Below, in pieces: positions 48,361 to 53,861 of a stretch of 53,861 nt of DNA. Positions within the stretch are counted from its first letter, which is position 1. Each line of letters opens with the position of its first letter. The notes under the pieces are model-generated. The model was not told the DNA's origin and did not search any database. It saw only the letters and a list, made by a program, of their open reading frames with translations. A program made the translations under genes and the position numbers. The stretch comes from Nitrospira sp. bin75 (lineage in GTDB: Bacteria; Nitrospirota; Nitrospiria; Nitrospirales; UBA8639), in NCBI GenBank assembly GCA_002238765.1, contig MPMZ01000015.1, positions 1 through 53,861 of the forward strand, given 5' to 3'.

Positions 48361-49349
48361 GTACTCAAACACTCGTATCTGATGACTTGCCGAAAATCAG
48401 CCGATGTGAGTTCGCACAATTTCCCACTCCTTTGCAGCGGTTTAAAAAACTGGAAAAAAATTTCAATGATATTGAGCTATGGGTTAAGCGCGATGACCTA
48501 ATCGAATTTGGTTATGGGGGGAATAAAATCAGGGCACTTGAATACATAGCGGCAGACGCATTAAAGAGGGGGTCGAAAACGTTAATTACGGGTGCAGGTG
48601 TGCAATCCAATCATGTACGTGCAACGGCAGCAGTGGCAGCTTATTTAAATCTGAAGTGTATCGCTATCTACTGGGGCAGCCCCCCAAAAGAAATTACAGG
48701 CAATTATTACCTGACCAAATTGTTGGGAGCAGAAACCAGATTTACACACGATACTGATCGAAGCTCGGTGGATACGATGATCCGACTTGTTGAGCAAGAA
48801 CTGATGCATGGTGATGCCTTTCCTTATTCAATCCCGCGAGGAGGAGCATGTGCACTAGGGGTCATCGCTCACATGTTTGCGGCGAAGGAATTATTTGAGC
48901 AGTGCCAGAGCAAAGAAATAAATGTCGATCTTGTAACGCTTGCAGTGGGTTCTGGGGGGACTCTAGCTGGTTGGGTACTTGCACGAATCTTGTATGACCA
49001 TCCTTGGCGAATCGAAGGCTTTACTGTGAGTCGGCCTGCCAAGGAGTTAAAGGAAATTGTTCATAATTTAGTACAACAAGCCGCCATAGTATTGAATGTT
49101 TCAGTGAACATAAATTTGGCGGAGATAGTAATCCGTGAGGGCTACATTGGTGATGGATACGGGATACCAAGTATTGAAGGGAATGAAACAATTAAAGATG
49201 TTGCAATCAAGCAAGGTGTTTTTTTTGATCCGACGTATACAGGAAAAGCATTTGCCGGACTTTCAGATTTGATAAATAATGGTTTCTACAAGGACGTTCA
49301 AACAGCCGTGTTTTTACATACAGGAGGAGAGCCCGTTTTGTTTAGTTAG
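48357..49349 (+). CDS. PLP enzyme, D-cysteine desulfhydrase / ACC deaminase family, XcbE1-like
   Basis: A 330-residue fold-type II PLP protein. FPTPLQRFKKLE and LWVKRDDLIEFGYGGNKIRALE hold the PLP Lys (K57). TGAGVQSNHVRATAAVAA and LAVGSGGTLAGWVLA (phosphate-binding loop) follow. The family includes D-cysteine desulfhydrase and ACC deaminase. XcbE1 of X. autotrophicus Py2 is of this family and is thought to act late in CoM synthesis. ATGA overlap with the preceding lyase keeps the comA-lyase-lyase-PLP order intact. Confidence 0.88.
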   Translation: MSTQTLVSDDLPKISRCEFAQFPTPLQRFKKLEKNFNDIELWVKRDDLIEFGYGGNKIRALEYIAADALKRGSKTLITGAGVQSNHVRATAAVAAYLNLKCIAIYWGSPPKEITGNYYLTKLLGAETRFTHDTDRSSVDTMIRLVEQELMHGDAFPYSIPRGGACALGVIAHMFAAKELFEQCQSKEINVDLVTLAVGSGGTLAGWVLARILYDHPWRIEGFTVSRPAKELKEIVHNLVQQAAIVLNVSVNINLAEIVIREGYIGDGYGIPSIEGNETIKDVAIKQGVFFDPTYTGKAFAGLSDLINNGFYKDVQTAVFLHTGGEPVLFS

Positions 49350-49364
49350 ATATAGGATCAACAA

Positions 49365-50810
49365 ATGACAGAAGTTAAAACTACAACTATTCCTGATTTG
49401 CAAACAAGTGCAATGTCGACGGATAGCGATGAGCGCGAAATTTTAAAATTGGTGGAGAATGCCAGATTTGCACAATTGCAAGTAAATTCCTATACGCAAG
49501 AACAAGTAGATGAATTAGTGACATCAATTGCCTGGAGCGTCATCAAAAATAGAGAAGAATTGGCGCGCATGGCTGTTGATGAGGGTGAGTTTGGAAATTA
49601 CGTTGATAAAGTAACAAAGATTTACAATCGCGTAATAGGAACATTGGCGGAGATGCGTTCAATCAAGACTGTTGGCGTAGTTGAAGAGGACCCTGAGACC
49701 GGAATTACAAAGCTCGCTAAACCCGTGGGTGTAATTGGCGCACTTATTCCGGCAACAGGCCCTGATGCAACGCCGCCCGTCAAGGCATTAGGCGCGATTA
49801 AAGCAAGAAACGCGTTGATCATAGCGCCACACCCAAGGACAAAAAGAAGTTCAGCTAGAGTAGTCGAATGCATACGAGAAGGTTGTACTCGCGTTGGTGC
49901 TCCTGAAGACCTGGCACAAGTGATAACCAGCCCTTCAATTCAAAAAACAAAAGTGCTAATGGAAAATGTAGATCTCATCGTGGCAACGGGGGGCATGAAT
50001 ATGGTGAAAGCCGCATACAGCTCGGGGAAACCTGCATATGGAGTAGGTGTAGGGAATGCGGTACATATAGTGGATGAAACCGCAGACCTCAACGATGCCG
50101 CGGATATGATTGCAAAGGCAAAGACATTTGATTTTGCAACAAGCTGCTTGGCGGATAACGCCATAGTAGTTCATCAAGATATCTACAAAGTACTAGTAAA
50201 CAAGTTGATAGAACTGGGTGGTTATTTATGTAATAAAGCAGAGAAAAGTAGCCTTGAAAAGATTATGTGGCCAAAAGATGCCCATATCCCATCTCCTGAA
50301 ATCATCGCGAAATCTGCAGAGTCAATTGCAAAGAGGGCACAAATTGATATTCAGCCTGGCAAAAGCTTTCTGTTAGTAGAAGAAACCGGAATTGGAGAAG
50401 GCCATCCGTTCTCTGGAGAAAAACTGTCCGTTGTTTTAGCCGTCTATCAATATTCGGGTAAAATTGAAAATGCGGTAGATGTCGTAAATAGAATTACGAA
50501 TTATCAGGGCTTGGGACATACATGCGGAATACATTCACAATCTGAAGAAAACATCAACTATGTCGCCTTAAATACAAAAACAGCAAGAGTCATCGTGAAT
50601 CAAAATCTTAATGAAGGAGCAGGCAGTCCCAGAAACGGATTGCCTTATACATTGTCACTTTCCTGTGGGACATGGGGAGGGAATATCACAACCGAAAATG
50701 TCAATGTTAGAAACTTTATGAATGTAACCTGGGTTTCCCGTCCAGTACGTCCTCGTGCGTTGAACGAAGAGGAGCTGTTTGAAAATTATTGGGACAAATA
50801 TGGCAAGTAA
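49365..50810 (+). CDS. CoA-acylating-type aldehyde dehydrogenase
   Basis: A 481-residue aldehyde dehydrogenase of the acylating branch: KPVGVIGALIPATGPDATPPVKAL, IIAPHPRTKRSS, VATGGMNMVKAAYSSGKPAYGVGVGN, and the catalytic Cys C261 in FDFATSCLADN. This branch contains acetaldehyde and sulfoacetaldehyde (SauS) dehydrogenases. In a CoM cluster, a sulfoacetaldehyde or similar sulfonated aldehyde is an attractive substrate, but sequence alone does not decide. It starts 15 bases after the PLP enzyme gene and may be in the same operon. Confidence 0.82.
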   Translation: MTEVKTTTIPDLQTSAMSTDSDEREILKLVENARFAQLQVNSYTQEQVDELVTSIAWSVIKNREELARMAVDEGEFGNYVDKVTKIYNRVIGTLAEMRSIKTVGVVEEDPETGITKLAKPVGVIGALIPATGPDATPPVKALGAIKARNALIIAPHPRTKRSSARVVECIREGCTRVGAPEDLAQVITSPSIQKTKVLMENVDLIVATGGMNMVKAAYSSGKPAYGVGVGNAVHIVDETADLNDAADMIAKAKTFDFATSCLADNAIVVHQDIYKVLVNKLIELGGYLCNKAEKSSLEKIMWPKDAHIPSPEIIAKSAESIAKRAQIDIQPGKSFLLVEETGIGEGHPFSGEKLSVVLAVYQYSGKIENAVDVVNRITNYQGLGHTCGIHSQSEENINYVALNTKTARVIVNQNLNEGAGSPRNGLPYTLSLSCGTWGGNITTENVNVRNFMNVTWVSRPVRPRALNEEELFENYWDKYGK

Positions 50811-50854
50811 GAGTCAGTGATTGAGATTTTATCGGCTATACATGGGTGCATCAC

Positions 50855-52360
50855 ATGAAACATTATGAGCTAGGGACTGTAGAAGACCTAAAAAATTCTA
50901 CCCGATTAAAACGAGAGAGTTTTGATGAAAATTCTTTAAAAAGAAAACACCCTTCACCGATCGAACCGGTACAAAATGTTATGGATTTGGCCGATGATAT
51001 TAACAGCAAGAAATATGATGCCGTAATTGTTGGAAGTGGCCCGGGAGGATCAGCTGTTGCAAGAGAACTGGCAAGGGCAGGGAAAAAAGTAGTCGTACTG
51101 GAGTATGGGAAAGATCATCGAGGTAAATGGTATTACGGAACTGTCGCAGGACCTTTTATCTACACCGAAAAGCGGGGCTTTTTAAAATCTAAGGAAGGGG
51201 TCACAATTGTCCGCCCGATGCTTACTGGGGGGGCAACCAACATGTTTGCAAGTGCTGCTTCAGGCCCTCCATCTTGGTGGTTTGATAAAACGGGTGTAGA
51301 TATAGAGTCTGAAGTTAACGAAACCATTGATGAGCTTCGGATTGAGGCGTTACCTGAAGAACTCACTGGCGCTGCATCACAACGTATTGGAGAAGCAGGC
51401 AGAGATCTAGGCATGGACTGGGTGCCCCAAATAAAATTCATTCATCCAAAGCGGTGTTACTCTGAATTAGATTGCGGTGATAAATGCATGTTTGGTTGTC
51501 GATGTGGAGGTAAGTGGACTGCAAATGAATATTTGGATCAAGCTATTGAGGCCGGTGCGGAAGTTATTACCGAGTGTAACGTTCATAATGTTGAGATTGA
51601 AGATGGCGTGGCAACCGGAGTATATGCTGAAGTACACGGGAAAAAATTCAGACTGAATGGCCAGGTCGTTATTGTTTGTGCTGGAGGAATTGGCACACCT
51701 AGAATTTTACAAAATTCAGGCATTCATAATGCTGGAGATGCACTGGGTGTAGATACTACATTTGTTGTATATGGTGTCGTCAAGGAGAAAGGAAATACTG
51801 GTGATCCACCTATGACGATCAGCTATTGTGACGATGAGAATGGTTTGATGTATTCGACACTCACTCAGCCATTTGGGCTATTTGCGCTTACTCAATATTA
51901 CAAAGGTTGGAGGCATTTAAAGAAAGTGCCCAAGTTTCCGCGCATGCTAGGAATTATGGTTAAGATAAAAGAAGGTCTTAAAGGCTATGTGGCACCGGAT
52001 GGACAGATCAGTATGCCTTTGTTGCATGATGATTTCCTCCGGGCAAACATTGGGTTCAGTACCAGCAAAAGTATTCTTATGAAGGCGGGATGTGATCCCA
52101 ATACTATTTTTTGGAACCCCCCAAGAGGAACACATCCATGTGCAACAGTACGTATAGGTGAGCACTTGGATTCCGATCTGAAAACTTATGCATTTGATAA
52201 CTTATATGTCTCGGATGCGAGCACTTTCCCATTACCCCTGGTACGTCCTCCGACACTTACAATTATTGGGCAAAGCAAGAGGTTGGCAAAGCATCTTATT
52301 GGAACCAAACTCAAAGACACTCAAATTCAGAAAGAGGAAAGTATGGCATTGGCACAATAG
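50855..52360 (+). CDS. GMC-family FAD oxidoreductase
   Basis: About 501 residues, FAD-binding GMC fold: AVIVGSGPGGSAVARELARAG near residue 60, TGGATNMFAS, VIVCAGGIGTPRIL, and the C-terminal LYVSDASTFPLPLVRPPTLT, which fits the GMC signature without the common GHVN. A Cys-rich stretch (DCGDKCMFGCRCGG) near residue 210 is unusual and may bind metal. It would oxidise an alcohol or related group of a pathway intermediate. Start is ATG 50855; a GTG at 50846 would add three residues. It follows the aldehyde dehydrogenase by 45 bases. Confidence 0.85.
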   Translation: MKHYELGTVEDLKNSTRLKRESFDENSLKRKHPSPIEPVQNVMDLADDINSKKYDAVIVGSGPGGSAVARELARAGKKVVVLEYGKDHRGKWYYGTVAGPFIYTEKRGFLKSKEGVTIVRPMLTGGATNMFASAASGPPSWWFDKTGVDIESEVNETIDELRIEALPEELTGAASQRIGEAGRDLGMDWVPQIKFIHPKRCYSELDCGDKCMFGCRCGGKWTANEYLDQAIEAGAEVITECNVHNVEIEDGVATGVYAEVHGKKFRLNGQVVIVCAGGIGTPRILQNSGIHNAGDALGVDTTFVVYGVVKEKGNTGDPPMTISYCDDENGLMYSTLTQPFGLFALTQYYKGWRHLKKVPKFPRMLGIMVKIKEGLKGYVAPDGQISMPLLHDDFLRANIGFSTSKSILMKAGCDPNTIFWNPPRGTHPCATVRIGEHLDSDLKTYAFDNLYVSDASTFPLPLVRPPTLTIIGQSKRLAKHLIGTKLKDTQIQKEESMALAQ

Positions 52361-52377
52361 AAAATGCATGCAATTTT

Positions 52378-53064
52378 TTGTGCATTAAATTAACAAAAAG
52401 AACATTGGAAGAACTAGAATTAATCAGCTTAAAACTATGTCCCTTTGTACAAAGGGCGGTGATAGTTTTAAATCATAAAAACATAAACTATAAAATCACG
52501 AATGTGGACCTGGAGAATCCACCAGGCTGGTTTAACAAAATCTCACCATTAAAAAAAGTTCCGCTTCTAAAGATAGGTGAAAAAGATATCCTGTTTGAAT
52601 CAGCGGTTATCTGTGAGTACATAGATGATGTTACACCGATCAAGTTACGGCCAGAAAACCCGCTCCAGTTGGCATACAATCGTGCATGGATTGAATTTGG
52701 ATCTACATGCATTATCGATCAGTATCTGCTGCTTTTAAAACAAACCGAAAAAGAGTTTAAAGAGCAAGCTGATCAAATCATTAGTAAACTACATTTAGTA
52801 GAGAATGCTTTGAATAATCAGCCATTTTTTAATGGCGAACAATTCTCGCTTGTAGATGCCGCATATGCTCCATTACTGATACGCTATGAAGTCATAAATA
52901 ATATTGTTCCAATATTTAATTCTCAGAACTTTAAAAAGCTTTCAAGCTGGTCAGATACGATTGGATCAAGCGCTGTACAAGAATCAATAGAATCAGATTT
53001 CCTCACCCAGTATAAAGACAAAATTAAAAGTTTCGACGGATACTTGTCATCCCACATTCGCTAG
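52378..53064 (+). CDS. Glutathione S-transferase-like protein
   Basis: A 228-residue protein with a thioredoxin-like N-terminal domain carrying CPFVQR (C21), the CPF-type catalytic Cys of omega-like GSTs, then PLKKVPLLKIGEKDILFESAVICEYID with the cis-Pro and the ES/SNAIL motif, and a helical C-terminal domain. CPF-type members often work as thiol transferases that reduce mixed disulfides. No good ATG exists: TTG at 52378 or at 52405 is used, so the start is uncertain. It may handle thioether or disulfide adducts of the CoM pathway; this is inference. Confidence 0.78.
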   Translation: MCIKLTKRTLEELELISLKLCPFVQRAVIVLNHKNINYKITNVDLENPPGWFNKISPLKKVPLLKIGEKDILFESAVICEYIDDVTPIKLRPENPLQLAYNRAWIEFGSTCIIDQYLLLLKQTEKEFKEQADQIISKLHLVENALNNQPFFNGEQFSLVDAAYAPLLIRYEVINNIVPIFNSQNFKKLSSWSDTIGSSAVQESIESDFLTQYKDKIKSFDGYLSSHIR

Positions 53065-53104
53065 AGATTAGCTAGAAAAACTCTACTCTAAAAAACTTTC
53101 TTTT

Positions 53105-53752
53105 GTGAATTTACTTGCATCCAGGTCTGCAGTTTATGCTGCATTGATATTGGCCATAGGAATGGGTTTTGGACGTTTTTGTTTTACAGGCATTTTCCCT
53201 GTAATGGTTGATGAAGGATCGTTGACACTAGATGGGGGCGCCTATGTGGCATCTGCAAACTACGCAGGATATTTGCTTGGTGCATTGTTAGCTATTAATA
53301 CGCACCCTAATGACTCGTTCAAGCTGTGTCTTTATTCGATATTAGGTACCGCATTGACCATTGCGTTTTTGGCTGTGTCCCAAAACGTGTGGTTTTTGAT
53401 TGTCATGCGTGGCCTTTCAGGGGTATTCAGCGCCACTGCAATGGTTGGCGCCTCATCATGGTTATTGCAGTACAAAGGGGATCATCGTGCTTCGCCAATT
53501 TTATACGCAGGTATTGGGTTTGGAATTTTTATTTCGGCAGAATTCATCGCTATAGGCCAGCACTTTGGATTTGGTAGTGCGAAATTATGGTTCTTGCTAG
53601 GCGGAGCGGGTTTGCTAATTGGGATACCTTGTATTTTGCTGATGAAACTGGATTCAGTGGGAAAGACCGTAGACCAAATCTATACAGGCATTCACATTGC
53701 AGAAGTATTTGACAAGTGGAAACTAGTTTTAATTTCACTAGTGTCCGGTTAA
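53105..53752 (+). pseudogene. YbfB/YjiJ-type MFS transporter, 3'-truncated
   Basis: The first ~215 residues of a YbfB/YjiJ-type transporter, with about six hydrophobic segments, including AALILAIGMGFGRFCFTGIFP and a segment beginning ASANYAGYLLGALL. Members are near 390 residues; here a TAA ends the frame at 53752, and the sequence after it does not encode the second half in any frame to the window edge. A one-base loss near the stop is possible, but only a few more residues look family-like. GTG 53105 is the likely start. The break probably marks the right edge of the cluster. Its role would have been uptake or export of a pathway compound. Confidence 0.75.
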
Positions 53753-53861
53753 CTTTCGGCCTACAGAGCAAAGAGCCAAGTATTTCAAAGGATTATAGCA
53801 AGATTGAAGTGTCCCTGATTTGACGCGCCCCTGCCACAATGTGCCTTTCTCCAACTGCACA
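53753..53861. other. Right-edge sequence, no gene recognised
   Basis: Composition becomes more mixed after ~53810 (TGACGCGCCCCTGCC). It may be the end of another mobile element or the backbone resuming; too short to tell. Confidence 0.3.

Overview
The window looks like a chromosome segment of a GC-rich gammaproteobacterium. The order valS-holC-pepA | lptF-lptG - RDD gene ... xerD-dsbC and a RecB/AddA-type helicase-nuclease is typical of that class, and gltB and dnaG are also clearly bacterial. No rRNA, tRNA or CRISPR array was seen. Set into this GC-rich backbone are two visibly AT-rich blocks of acquired DNA and three insertion sequences.

Layout. 1-2.6 kb: two ISKra4-type elements in tandem on the minus strand, one cut by the window edge; the second sits in a large RecQ/UvrD-type helicase gene and leaves only its SF1 helicase half (2.66-5.83 kb). 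6.0-15.7 kb: a small coiled-coil membrane protein, gltB, dnaG, an outer-membrane barrel protein, and an unassigned 636-residue protein that stops just after a P-loop. 15.8-22.95 kb: an AT-rich, leftward, tightly overlapping six-gene operon (two ParB-like proteins, a PD-(D/E)XK nuclease, a SNF2-type helicase, a radical SAM protein and a GHKL/Hsp90-like ATPase). I cannot match this to a named system from memory; it is the best candidate for an undescribed DNA-modification or defence system. 23.06-38.05 kb: backbone housekeeping genes, with a broken Tat-exported amidohydrolase and an lptF with an unusual repeat-containing N-terminal extension.

38.2-53.75 kb: an AT-rich, rightward cluster centred on a bacterial coenzyme M (2-mercaptoethanesulfonate) pathway. 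It holds a ComA-type phosphosulfolactate synthase, two aspartase/fumarase-superfamily lyases and a D-cysteine-desulfhydrase-like PLP enzyme in ATGA-overlapping order, the same four families reported as XcbB1-XcbE1 in Xanthobacter autotrophicus Py2. Around this core are a MetE-type zinc thiol transferase resembling epoxyalkane:CoM transferase, a pyridine-nucleotide disulfide oxidoreductase, a two-subunit family I CoA transferase-like protein, a CoA-acylating-type aldehyde dehydrogenase, a GMC oxidoreductase, a GST and a broken MFS transporter. Together they suggest synthesis of CoM and its use as a nucleophile, with downstream oxidation. No alkene monooxygenase is visible, so the substrate is unknown. 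A GC-rich IS200/IS605 element with an internally deleted TnpB interrupts the cluster.

The two AT-rich blocks contrast with the backbone in base composition, have sharp edges, and lie beside truncated or separated host genes, which fits horizontal acquisition. No integrase or att site was found for either.
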